From Hydrogenophaga sp. (GTDB taxonomy: Bacteria; Pseudomonadota; Gammaproteobacteria; Burkholderiales; Burkholderiaceae_C): 14,122 nucleotides of DNA. The notes under the pieces were generated by a model. It ran no database searches. It was not told the origin of the DNA and saw only the letters and a list, made by a program, of their open reading frames with translations. This document shows positions 5,857 through 13,563 of the stretch, in pieces; the first letter of the stretch is position 1; every line of letters begins with the position of its first letter. The stretch spans positions 1-14,122 of the forward strand of contig JAIFNE010000182.1 in NCBI GenBank assembly GCA_020047875.1. Direction: 5' to 3'. The position numbers and the translations under genes are program-made.

Positions 5857-7757
5857 ATCTCAAAGACATTGGCGCTATCTGGACCAAAAAATCTGACGGT
5901 CAGGGGTTTTTGCGATGAATTGCCCCGACTGGTGTATACGATTTCCGCAAACTTCCTCTGCAATCGCTCGCGCTCTGCAGCATCTGCATGGGAAAACTGC
6001 GTCACTCGAAAAAAATCTACGAGCAGTTTTTCTTTCACAAAAAAGTACCCAGAGGTTGTCGCCAACATCATTAAGACTGCATCCTGCGCAGCAAACGCGC
6101 TTCCAACAGCTAGCGCCCACGCTTCTGAATCGAAACGTTGCCGCATTGCACAGTTTAAAAACCGGTATGCGGCCAAAACATGCTGCCCATTAGTAAGAGC
6201 AACATGCCCCGCGTTAAAGTTAAACAATGCATCAGCGCCAAATGTTTGCATAAACGGCAACAACGCGTTCGGAAGATCTCTCAAATCCTCAGCAGACAGA
6301 CTCTGCAAGACACCAATACCACCATCATCTGCAGAAGATAGGGCAAGGTGAGTTATCTTCCAATCTTCAACAAACTCACGGCAAAGCTCTCTAAGCAAGT
6401 TTGCGGACAAAATATCACCTTCGTCCAACTGAGCGTTGAGCGCAATATCCAACTCAACAATTGCGTCACTAAACTCACCCGCAGAAAAGAGCACATCGCC
6501 CAGCAAGTAATGTAGTCGCGTTGACGGTTCCAATGCGAGTGCAGCACGGTACTGTTCAGCAGCTTCAGCAAACATTCCATTTTCAAAAAGCGCTGCACCG
6601 TATTCATGTCGGAAGTAACCCCGCTTGAAATATTCAGGAAGCGCTTCGGCTGCAAGCTTAAACATCGGCAGCGCTTCAGCCCACTGGCCTTTGTTTGATA
6701 AGGCGTTCCCGAGGCTGTATGCCAAAGCGGCTTTATGTGCATCTACCGTAGACCCAGCTAACTCCTCGCGAAGCATTAAAACCCATTGGTCAAACTCACC
6801 GTAGCGCTGAGCTGCCACATAAGCAGCCCCAGCAAACAATGCATTGCTTACCTCTGGCTCTTCACTTTCGGGCTCACTATGAAACAAGTTTGTCGCATCC
6901 TTCAACCCAACGGCATATATAAGCGAATCGACTAGAGGGAAGAAAAACTTCTCACCCGCTGCTTTGCGCAGCAACCCAAAACAGCTCTTTGCCAACGGTC
7001 GAGCTACGAGGATTCTGTCGTAGCGACACGCGGTCAGAAAGACAAGTAGGAGGATTGTGTGCGCAATGCAGGAAGGTGTTGTCTCATCGATATCTTCAAC
7101 CATCACACCTGGAAAGCCAAGGTAGGAGCAGACGATTCCACCTGGCAGCAGCGAAACCTCAAATGCCGTGGAATCCAAGCTCTCTGCCTCGAATTGAAAA
7201 ACGCTCAAGTTCTTCAAATCGTCCAAAGCATTGGCAACCTCGACCAATATCGCAAAAGGCGTGGTACTACTTCGCACAGCAACTATGAACGGCGGCAACT
7301 GCCGCTCAGTAAACACTCGACTTCTCTGCTCCAAAAATTCCTGAATAGATTTCGGCGAATTTGCCTTGTCCCACGGCTTTAGAAATTTTGTCACACTCAG
7401 GTATTTCGCCTCGGGCTTCAACGACCAAGCAACCTCATGTAGCCAGCACCAAAAATACCGATTTGTATCAGCGTAGTACCGCAACAAAACCACTGGGTCA
7501 GTATGCGCACTCCAATACTCAAAGTGATCTCGATCTAAAGAAAGAACATCTTCACCAGCCGCGTTGTCAGTAGCTTTAAGTTGGCCGTAGCAACGTAGCC
7601 CTGTGGCAAAACCATCCACTTCAAAGATTTCCAGCTGAACATCGATTCCGTAGTCTTTTCGAAAATCGTGTATCACCCACTTTGAAGGCAACTCAAACCG
7701 AAGTGCAGCCAGCGAAAGCTCTTCCAATTCATGATTCCGGACACGTTTAGTAGTCAT
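5853..7757 (-). CDS. DUF4365 (PD-(D/E)XK-like) protein with TPR repeats
   Basis: 634 residues. The N-terminal 150 match DUF4365: RKDYGIDVQLEIFE (residues 33-46, with D35, D39, E43), then GLRCYGQLKATD (53-64, Q59-x-K61), the beta-strand acidic and QxK arrangement of PD-(D/E)XK nucleases. The middle is unassigned. About residues 345-460 form TPR-like helical pairs (ALAYSLGNALSNKGQWAEAL, YGAALFENGMFAEAAEQYR, LHYLLGDVLFSAGEFSDAI). No signal peptide is seen. ATG 7757 lies 11 bp after the hsdS stop with a GGGAA upstream, so it is read with hsdS. By eye the DNA is clearly AT-richer than every neighbour, suggesting separate and recent acquisition. A nuclease effector with a TPR sensing or scaffold region is a reasonable hypothesis, but no named defence system comes to mind. 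The frame is intact. Confidence 0.8.
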   Translation of the reverse strand: MTTKRVRNHELEELSLAALRFELPSKWVIHDFRKDYGIDVQLEIFEVDGFATGLRCYGQLKATDNAAGEDVLSLDRDHFEYWSAHTDPVVLLRYYADTNRYFWCWLHEVAWSLKPEAKYLSVTKFLKPWDKANSPKSIQEFLEQRSRVFTERQLPPFIVAVRSSTTPFAILVEVANALDDLKNLSVFQFEAESLDSTAFEVSLLPGGIVCSYLGFPGVMVEDIDETTPSCIAHTILLLVFLTACRYDRILVARPLAKSCFGLLRKAAGEKFFFPLVDSLIYAVGLKDATNLFHSEPESEEPEVSNALFAGAAYVAAQRYGEFDQWVLMLREELAGSTVDAHKAALAYSLGNALSNKGQWAEALPMFKLAAEALPEYFKRGYFRHEYGAALFENGMFAEAAEQYRAALALEPSTRLHYLLGDVLFSAGEFSDAIVELDIALNAQLDEGDILSANLLRELCREFVEDWKITHLALSSADDGGIGVLQSLSAEDLRDLPNALLPFMQTFGADALFNFNAGHVALTNGQHVLAAYRFLNCAMRQRFDSEAWALAVGSAFAAQDAVLMMLATTSGYFFVKEKLLVDFFRVTQFSHADAAERERLQRKFAEIVYTSRGNSSQKPLTVRFFGPDSANVFEI

Positions 7758-7768
7758 TTCAAAGTTCC

Positions 7769-9032
7769 CTACAACGCAAAAGCTCTTGAAAGAGTGGCCC
7801 GCCGAAGCGCCTGAGCCCGTTGGAGGTTGGAGTCAACCTCAGATTTGACTTCATGGATGATGGACAGACGGCGATCGACTTCCGCGACGATTCGGGCTTG
7901 CTCTGCTGCAGGCGGGACGGGCAACACCAGCTTTACGAAAGTTTCACGCGTGAAATGCTTGATGGTGCTGCCACCATACAGTTCATCCAACGCTCCGGAC
8001 TTGGCCAGGTGCTCAAGAGCGATCACGAGGAGATCCGGCAGGTAGGCTCCATCAAAGCGAACGCGATGGAGTGCCTTTTGATACTTTATATCCGTTTGTT
8101 TGGAGCGCCAAACAGCAGCGCGGGCAGGCTCACCGCCTTCGCAAACCAGAACATCACCGGCTCGAACCGAAAAGCGTTCGAGTTCATCTGTTTCGAAGTT
8201 CATTTCGAACACATCCGACACATCGAACGTACCCCAGCGAACATTGATGTTGCGCAAGTACCGATACGGCGCACCTGCCGTGTGCTTCTGCTTGTCCAAC
8301 ATCTTTCCAAGCTTGACGCTACCCAGTTGATCTACGGTTGCACTCGTCCATCCATCGGGTACTGCAATAGTGAGCTCAGAGGTCTGCCCCGCTGGCTCCT
8401 TGTACTTTCCCTTCCCCGACCACTTCGCCCGCCGCTCCTCAACGATGCGTTGCAGAAGGTGTTCACCGGTCTCGTAGCTGCGGCCTTCGCGGTGGGCGAG
8501 GCTGGCTTCGGTTTCTACGAGGCGGCCTTCGACGGCGGCTTTGAGGACGGCGGCTTTGTAGCGTTTGAGGTTGGCCTTGACGCGCTGGAGGTTGGCGACG
8601 GCTTCGTCGAACCACGCCATCCTGCTGGTCAGGCGCATGAATCATGACTTCAACGGCGTTGTAGTCGTCGCGACTCAGTCCTGGGATTGCAGTGGACTTG
8701 TCCAATCGAACGAGGTTGAGCGACTGCAGCAGATACCTGTAGTACGCCGGGTTGTGCCCAGCAGGCGGTTCAACAAAGTAAGCCGTATCGATGGGCCAGC
8801 AAGGCAATGAAGAATAGTGAACAGCGCCAACATTGCCCTTGCGTCCAACGATGATGGTTGGGCCGGTTGTTAGCGCAGCAGAGTGCGAACCAACCACACC
8901 ACTTGAGCCAAAGACCGGCACTGATCCCGACGAATCACGGGACGCTGCAGGAAGGCTCTTTCCGTATTTCAGCGGCAACAGATTGCCGAGAAGACCCGTG
9001 ATGGTTGGCAAGGCGATGTCAGCCGAACTCAC
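7769..9032 (-). pseudogene. hsdS: Type I R-M specificity subunit HsdS, frameshifted between TRD1 and the central spacer
   Basis: HsdS binds the two halves of the target with two target-recognition domains (TRDs) and holds HsdM and HsdR. GTG 9032 begins MSSADIALPTITGLLGNLLP and TRD1 (KYGKSLPAAS, GSSGVVGSHSAALTTGPTI, RKGNVGAVHY) to MIHAPDQQ at residue 137. The frame is then lost near 8610-8622. The rest continues in another frame, open from ATG 8638 to 7769: central conserved helix (DEAVANLQRVKANLKRYKAA), TRD2 (LGSVKLGKMLDKQK to GGSTIKHFTRETF) and the distal conserved region (PAAEQARIVAEVDRRLSII). Compared with that second EQARIVAEVDRRLS, the first copy lacks about ten residues, so this is probably a true deletion. 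The start overlaps the stop of the hsdR-tail ORF (GTGA). Products could be two half-subunits. Confidence 0.85.
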
Positions 9033-9114
9033 GCTGCCAACTCCCGATTCAGCGTCTCAATCACCACCGGCAGCTCGGCCCCAATCAGCGGGTGCACGCG
9101 GCCCAGGCCGTCTT
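9029..9114 (-). repeat. Direct repeat A, copy 2 (hsdR 3' end)
   Basis: About 86 bp aligning with 10716-10801. I count roughly 13 mismatches by hand, with a 25-base identical run that includes CGATTCAGCGTCTCAATC. The divergence means it is not a fresh duplication; it may come from a different hsdR allele. Confidence 0.85.
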
Positions 9115-9142
9115 CGGTTTTTGGGGTTTGTTGTCGTTTCAT
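9029..9142 (-). pseudogene. Duplicated HsdR C-terminal tail as a 37-codon ORF
   Basis: ATG 9142 encodes MKRQQTPKTE, then DGLGRVHPLIGAELPVVIE and TLNRELAA, stop. The last 28 residues match the HsdR C-terminus (GGLGKVHQLFGAELPQVIE, TLNRELAA). It sits between the DUF4062-ATPase gene and hsdS, 5 bp after the ATPase stop. Its TGA overlaps the hsdS GTG as GTGA, exactly as the real hsdR end overlaps the ATPase GTG. It therefore looks like a leftover of the original hsdR/hsdS junction that kept translational coupling after the ATPase gene arrived. It is unlikely to function as a protein. Confidence 0.85.
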
Positions 9143-9147
9143 AGCGG

Positions 9148-10719
9148 TTATGGCCCCTTTGGCCCCTTTATGGCCTGTTTGCTCTGCGGCGCGGTTGGCG
9201 CAGTGTCTGGCCCGTTTGGCCTATTCGTGGCCCGTTTGGGCAGCCACGCCGCGCCTTGGGGCGTGAGGCGGTATTTTTGTTGGCTGCTGGTGGGTTTGTC
9301 GGGCAGGGTCATTTCCAGCCAGCCTTGCTCCAGCAGGGGCTTGATGACTTGGTCCCTGAACTTGGTGCGGTTGGTGCGTCCGTCAATGGCCATCAACTCG
9401 GTCAAAGCCGCGCCCGCGCTGGCTTTGGCGAGGATTTGGACTTGGTCCCGACTTGGTCCCGACTTGGTCCCTGACTGGGTGCCTTCATCCGCCTCAGTAG
9501 CCCCCTTGGGGCGCCACAGCGTTTGAACAAACTGCCCACCGTCTTGCCGAAACTCGGGTGCCGGCAGGCCCGCCTGGGCACACAGGTCAATCATGTCCAG
9601 CGTGCCGGTGCCGGCCTTTTCAATGTAGCGGGCCAGAGACAGGGGCTCGGCAATGCGCGGGCTGCGGGGAATGGACGCATGCGGGCGGCGCAGGTTGTCC
9701 ACGGTCAGTTGCGGGGGTAACTCGCCAGGGTTCCAGATTTCGAGCCGGTCGGCGAACAGCATGACTTGCACCGATGCGTTGGACGTGTAGTCCCGATGCG
9801 CCACGGCGTTGACGATGGCTTCGGCCACGGCTTCGCGGGGCAGTTCGTAGCCCACCGGGGCTTGCACGCTTGTGGCGCGGGTGCCCACGGTGCGGGCAAT
9901 TTTGGACAACACAAAGTCCAGCGCCTGATCGACCAGCTCGAACACCGTGCCTTTGTAGATCTGGTACGAGGGGATGGGCTTGCTCACCCCCATACCGTGA
10001 AAGTGCATGCATTTAACTTCTGAGCTGGGCAGAAAGCGCTGCGGGGCTTGGCCAAACAACAAAACAGCCGCATGGCTGGGCTGCCCGGCGTCGAGCAGGT
10101 TCAGGTGCGTCAACGCGTTGTGCATGGGCGTGGCCGGGTCCAGCGCAAAGCCGCGCTGGCTCTGCGCCCGCGCCAGAAACAGGGCCAGTTTGTCGGGCGA
10201 GAGGTCGGCCAACGTGGCTCCGGGGCAGGCGCTGGCGTCAAAGGGGCCAGTGCGCAGCGCACCCGTTCGGGCCAGGTGCTCCACCAGGCTGGCGTTGACG
10301 GCGGCCAGCAATTCGGGCGTGTGCGCAAAACGGCGGCGAATGAGCTGGTCGCCCGCTTTGCGCACCAGGGCGCGCATTTTGGGATGGCGCGCGCTGTCGT
10401 TGGCGCCGCGCACGTAGATCAGGCGGGGTTTGCCCAAGGCGGTGGCGCGGTCGAATTCGTGTTCGGTGGGCGATGTGCCCTGCGCGTCTTCAAAGCCGTC
10501 GTCGTTGCCGAACAGGCCGAGGTAGAGGGCGCAGCGGTCCACTTCGCAGAGGTAGACCGCGTCGGCCCGCTGGTCGGTGGCGGGCAGGTCTTCAAACAGA
10601 AACACGTCGAAAAAGCGGGACAGCAGGGGGGCGGTGTGGATGAAGTGTTTGACTGCGCAGCGCTCTGCGGCCAGCTCTTTCTGCACCGAGCTGATGAACA
10701 GGGTTTGCCGGGCACTCAC
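9148..10719 (-). CDS. DUF4062-GHKL ATPase (RecG-C-like ATP-binding) protein
   Basis: 523 residues from GTG 10719, overlapping the hsdR stop (GTGA). Residues 5-105 form a DUF4062 domain: QTLFISSVQKELAAER at the start, then CALYLGLFGND and GTSPTEHEFDRATALGKP. DUF4062 occurs as an N-terminal module in STAND-like and signalling proteins. A GHKL ATPase region follows: YELPREAVAEAIVNAVAHRD at 291-310 (N box), DRLEIWNPGELP at 324-335, and YIEKAGTGTLDM at 365-376. A winged-helix-like region comes next, and a low-complexity tail rich in NGP/KGP ends the protein. The AlbA_2 domain found in the other ATPase here is replaced by DUF4062. Residues 417-427 are encoded by three perfect 11-bp repeats. It lies between hsdR and a duplicated hsdR tail, so it is an inserted passenger. 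Role is unknown; restriction control or companion defence is plausible. Confidence 0.85.
   Translation of the reverse strand: MSARQTLFISSVQKELAAERCAVKHFIHTAPLLSRFFDVFLFEDLPATDQRADAVYLCEVDRCALYLGLFGNDDGFEDAQGTSPTEHEFDRATALGKPRLIYVRGANDSARHPKMRALVRKAGDQLIRRRFAHTPELLAAVNASLVEHLARTGALRTGPFDASACPGATLADLSPDKLALFLARAQSQRGFALDPATPMHNALTHLNLLDAGQPSHAAVLLFGQAPQRFLPSSEVKCMHFHGMGVSKPIPSYQIYKGTVFELVDQALDFVLSKIARTVGTRATSVQAPVGYELPREAVAEAIVNAVAHRDYTSNASVQVMLFADRLEIWNPGELPPQLTVDNLRRPHASIPRSPRIAEPLSLARYIEKAGTGTLDMIDLCAQAGLPAPEFRQDGGQFVQTLWRPKGATEADEGTQSGTKSGPSRDQVQILAKASAGAALTELMAIDGRTNRTKFRDQVIKPLLEQGWLEMTLPDKPTSSQQKYRLTPQGAAWLPKRATNRPNGPDTAPTAPQSKQAIKGPKGP
9439..9471. repeat. Three perfect tandem 11-bp repeats inside the DUF4062-ATPase gene
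   Basis: GACTTGGTCCC is repeated three times without mismatch. Because 11 is not a multiple of three, each copy is read in a different frame, encoding GTKSGPSRDQV. Gain or loss of one copy would shift the frame after residue 417-427 and truncate the winged-helix tail. Confidence 0.9.
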
Positions 10720-10801
10720 GCCGCCAGCTCCCGATTCAGCGTCTCAATCACCTGCGGCAGCTCCGCGCCAAACAGCTGGTGCACCTTGCCCAGCCCGCCT
10801 T
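10716..10801 (-). repeat. Direct repeat A, copy 1 (authentic hsdR 3' end)
   Basis: The authentic hsdR 3' end, encoding GGLGKVHQLFGAELPQVIE and TLNRELAA, matching 9029-9114. The two copies enclose the DUF4062-ATPase gene. Confidence 0.85.
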
Positions 10802-13502
10802 CCTGTTCAAAGGGGGCGTAGCTGAAGTCTTCAATGTCAATGCCGAGGTTGGCGGCGATGTGGTCGCGGATCATCTCTAACCAGTGTTGTTGTTCGGGGG
10901 TGAAGGCTTTGCCGCCCTGCTGCGCGAGCCAGGCCTTGAAGTTGGCCTGCACGCGCTCGGGGTATGGGACCAATTCGTTGTCTTGCTGCATGGCAAAACG
11001 CACCAGGCTGACGATGTCGGTGAGCAGGCGTTTCTGGTTGCTTCCTTTGACCTTGCCTTTTTGCAGCGCGGCGTAGGCCCGCCACAGGGCGGACTCGTCA
11101 ATGAGGTGCGGCGGGCTGTGCAGCGCGTCGGCCAGGGCCTGGATGTCTTCAAACTTGAGCGGCGCGCGCACCGGGCGGTTGTAGAGGATTTGCAGCGCGG
11201 TGATTTCGTCTTTGTGCTGCTGGATGAAGGCTTCGAAGCTGTGCACCAGTTCTTTGGCGCGGTCGCTGCCTTCGGTAAAACCGGCGCTCACCAGCTTGTC
11301 GCTGGTGACGGTGTCGATGATGAGATCGGCCTTTTGCTTGAGCTTCAAGATCAGCTCGCGCAGCGCGGGGTTGCTGAAAGGCTGGGCGGCTTGGCGCAGG
11401 GTCGCTTCTGCCTGGGTGGGTGACTGCTCTTCGTTGGCTTCGGCGTTGAGCGCGTTCACGATGCCGCGGGCCAGGTCTTTGAGGCTGTGGCCGCCGCTGG
11501 CTTCCACCACCTTGGCGTGGTCGGCTTCACTGATGTCTTTGCCCAGGCGGCTCAGGCGGGCGGCCACGCTGGAGAGCACCTCGTCTTCCACATTGCCTAA
11601 GGCGACGGCTTGCAACAGCTTGTCGAGCGGCACGCTCTTCTTCTGATCCATGGGGCGGCTGTCGGTCTTGTCGCGCTCGCACACGCCCACACAGTCGACG
11701 ATGACGAAGTGGTCTTTCTTGAGCTTTTCGCCGGGGTTGACGGCCATGAGGTCGGTGGGCTGGCACACGCGCACGCCCCGGCCTTTCATCTGCTCGAAGA
11801 AGCTGCGGCTTTTGACCGAGCGCATGAACATGACGATTTCGACCGGCTTGATGTCGGTGCCGGTGGCGATCATGTCCACGGTGACGGCGACGCGCGGGTA
11901 GTAGGCGGTGCGGAAGTCTTTGATGAGCTGTTCGGGGCTCGCTCCCGTGGTGCGGTAGGTGATCTTTTGCGCGAACTCGTTGCCGCGGGCGAACTCTTCG
12001 CGCAGGATTTCGACGATCTTTTCGGCGTGGTTGTCGTCTTTGGCAAAGATGAGGGTTTTGGGCAGTTCCTGCCGCTGGGGAAACAGGTCCACGCGCCACT
12101 GGTCGCGCAGGGTGCGGACCACGGTGCGGATCTGGTCGGGCGTCTGCACGGCGCGGTCCAGCTCGGTGGGGTCGTATTCGAAGTCTTCGTCGAGCTGCCA
12201 GGCGGTCTTGCGGCGGGTGGCTTTGTCTTGGGTTTCGAGCCAGTAGCCTTTGTCCACCTTGGCGCCGGCTTCGGTCACTTCGGTCTTGATGCGATAGACG
12301 TCGTAGTTGACGTTGACGCCGTCGGCCACGGCCTGGGCGTGGCCGTATTCCATGACGAGGTTCTGGTTGAAGAAGCCGAAGGTCTGTTTGTTGGGTGTGG
12401 CGGTGAGGCCGATGAGGTAGGCGTCAAAGTACTCCAGCACCTGGCGCCAGAGGTTGTAGATGCTGCGGTGGGCTTCGTCGGTGACGACGATGTCGAAGCT
12501 CTCGATGGGGATGGCCGGGTTGTAGCCGATGGGTTCGGGGTCCTTGAACAGGGCCTCGGCGCCTTCGGTGCTGGTCTCGTCGGCCTCCTCAGCCAGCTCT
12601 TTGCCTTTGAGCATGCTGAACATGCGCTGGATGGTGCAGATGACGACGCGGGCGCTGCCGTCGAGCTGGTTGCCCTGCAGGTGCTGGACGATGAACTCTT
12701 CGCCAAACTTGTAGGCGTTGTGCGGGCTGGCGTAAGCGTCGAACTCTTTTTTGGTCTGGCGCGCGAGGTTGCCGCGGTCCACCAGAAACAGCACGCGCCG
12801 CGCGCCACCGAACTTGATGAGCCGGTAGATGAAGCTGATGGCGGTGAAGGTTTTGCCGCTGCCGGTGGCCATCTGGATCAGGGCCTTGGGCTTGTTGGCG
12901 GCGAGGCTGGTTTCAAGGTTGTTGATGGCCTTGATCTGCGCCGGCCAGAGCTGGTAGCTGGCGCCGCCCTGGCCCCATTCGGTGACGAGCGGGGGCATGT
13001 GCTGCAGGCGGGCGAGGAAGGTGGGCGCCTGGTCGGGCTCACTGGCGGTGTTGCCTTGCGGCTGAGGAGGCAGGTAGGCCAGCCACTGCAACAGCAGCTC
13101 GGGCCGGAAGAAGGCAAACAGCGGGCGGGCGCGGGGAGCCGGGTCCAGCCCGTTGGTGAAGCGGGTTTCGACCCCGGTGGACTCGAACACAAAGGGCAGC
13201 GGCCGGCGCCAGGCGGGCAAGGCAGCGGGCAGGCCCTGGGCGTAGCGGGCGCTTTGCACTTCCACCCCGCTCAAGGTGGCGCCTTCTTTCTTGGCTTCGA
13301 TGACGCCGCAGGCTTTGCCGTTGACGTAGAGCAGGTAGTCGGCGAAGCCGTGGCCGGGGTTGAGCGGGAACTCCCGGATGGCGACACCTTTGACGGCACC
13401 GCTGCCCGCGTGGAGGTTGGCGCTGGCCACATCGCAAACGTGCCAGCCCGCTGCGGTGAGCAGCGCGTCAATCGTCTGGCGGGCGCGGGCCTCTGGCGTC
13501 AT
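10716..13502 (-). CDS. hsdR: Type I restriction endonuclease subunit HsdR (EcoEI-type)
   Basis: 928-residue motor and nuclease subunit: it translocates DNA with ATP and cleaves unmethylated DNA in complex with HsdS and HsdM. The N-terminal PD-(D/E)XK nuclease shows D55 (GHGFADYLLYV) and E69-x-K71 (GVIEAKKEG). The SF2 helicase shows Walker A ATGSGKT at 212-218, DEAH at 342-345 (VVTDEAHRSIYN) and LTATP at 366-370, with MKGRGVRVCQ as the late arginine-containing motif. The C-terminal third resembles EcoEI_R_C. ATG 13502 starts MTPEARARQ. A GAGAGGAA lies about 20 bases upstream, rather far for a ribosome site. The frame is intact and the length is usual for this branch. The TGA overlaps the next gene's GTG. 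The last 28 residues are duplicated at 9029-9114. It may be the first gene of the operon, since arsA precedes it by only 58 bp. Confidence 0.96.
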   Translation of the reverse strand: MTPEARARQTIDALLTAAGWHVCDVASANLHAGSGAVKGVAIREFPLNPGHGFADYLLYVNGKACGVIEAKKEGATLSGVEVQSARYAQGLPAALPAWRRPLPFVFESTGVETRFTNGLDPAPRARPLFAFFRPELLLQWLAYLPPQPQGNTASEPDQAPTFLARLQHMPPLVTEWGQGGASYQLWPAQIKAINNLETSLAANKPKALIQMATGSGKTFTAISFIYRLIKFGGARRVLFLVDRGNLARQTKKEFDAYASPHNAYKFGEEFIVQHLQGNQLDGSARVVICTIQRMFSMLKGKELAEEADETSTEGAEALFKDPEPIGYNPAIPIESFDIVVTDEAHRSIYNLWRQVLEYFDAYLIGLTATPNKQTFGFFNQNLVMEYGHAQAVADGVNVNYDVYRIKTEVTEAGAKVDKGYWLETQDKATRRKTAWQLDEDFEYDPTELDRAVQTPDQIRTVVRTLRDQWRVDLFPQRQELPKTLIFAKDDNHAEKIVEILREEFARGNEFAQKITYRTTGASPEQLIKDFRTAYYPRVAVTVDMIATGTDIKPVEIVMFMRSVKSRSFFEQMKGRGVRVCQPTDLMAVNPGEKLKKDHFVIVDCVGVCERDKTDSRPMDQKKSVPLDKLLQAVALGNVEDEVLSSVAARLSRLGKDISEADHAKVVEASGGHSLKDLARGIVNALNAEANEEQSPTQAEATLRQAAQPFSNPALRELILKLKQKADLIIDTVTSDKLVSAGFTEGSDRAKELVHSFEAFIQQHKDEITALQILYNRPVRAPLKFEDIQALADALHSPPHLIDESALWRAYAALQKGKVKGSNQKRLLTDIVSLVRFAMQQDNELVPYPERVQANFKAWLAQQGGKAFTPEQQHWLEMIRDHIAANLGIDIEDFSYAPFEQEGGLGKVHQLFGAELPQVIETLNRELAA

Positions 13503-13539
13503 GAATGGCGTGGTGTCGTTGTTTCCTCTCGTTGCATTC

Positions 13540-13563
13540 TAGGGGGCCAACTCGACGCCCCTA
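13540..13563 (-). other. Small hairpin overlapping the arsA stop
   Basis: TAGGGGGC (13540-13547) can pair, with one bulge, with GCCCCTA (13557-13563), which contains the arsA-like TAG. No T-run follows on the minus strand, so it is at best a weak terminator. A TAGAAT sequence (13537-13542) could be a -10 for hsdR, but no -35 is convincing. Confidence 0.25.

Noticed and set aside
7820..8647. Plus-strand 275-codon frame opposite hsdS
   Set aside because: Complement of the conserved HsdS TRD2 and spacer; translation shows no family features.
10048..10821. Plus-strand 257-codon frame opposite the DUF4062-ATPase
   Set aside because: Gly/Val/Gln-rich shadow that overlaps the hsdR/ATPase junction.
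13503..13560. Strong promoter for hsdR in the 58-bp gap after arsA
   Set aside because: A TAGAAT sequence is present but no -35-like hexamer lies 16-18 bp upstream; not enough to list as a promoter.
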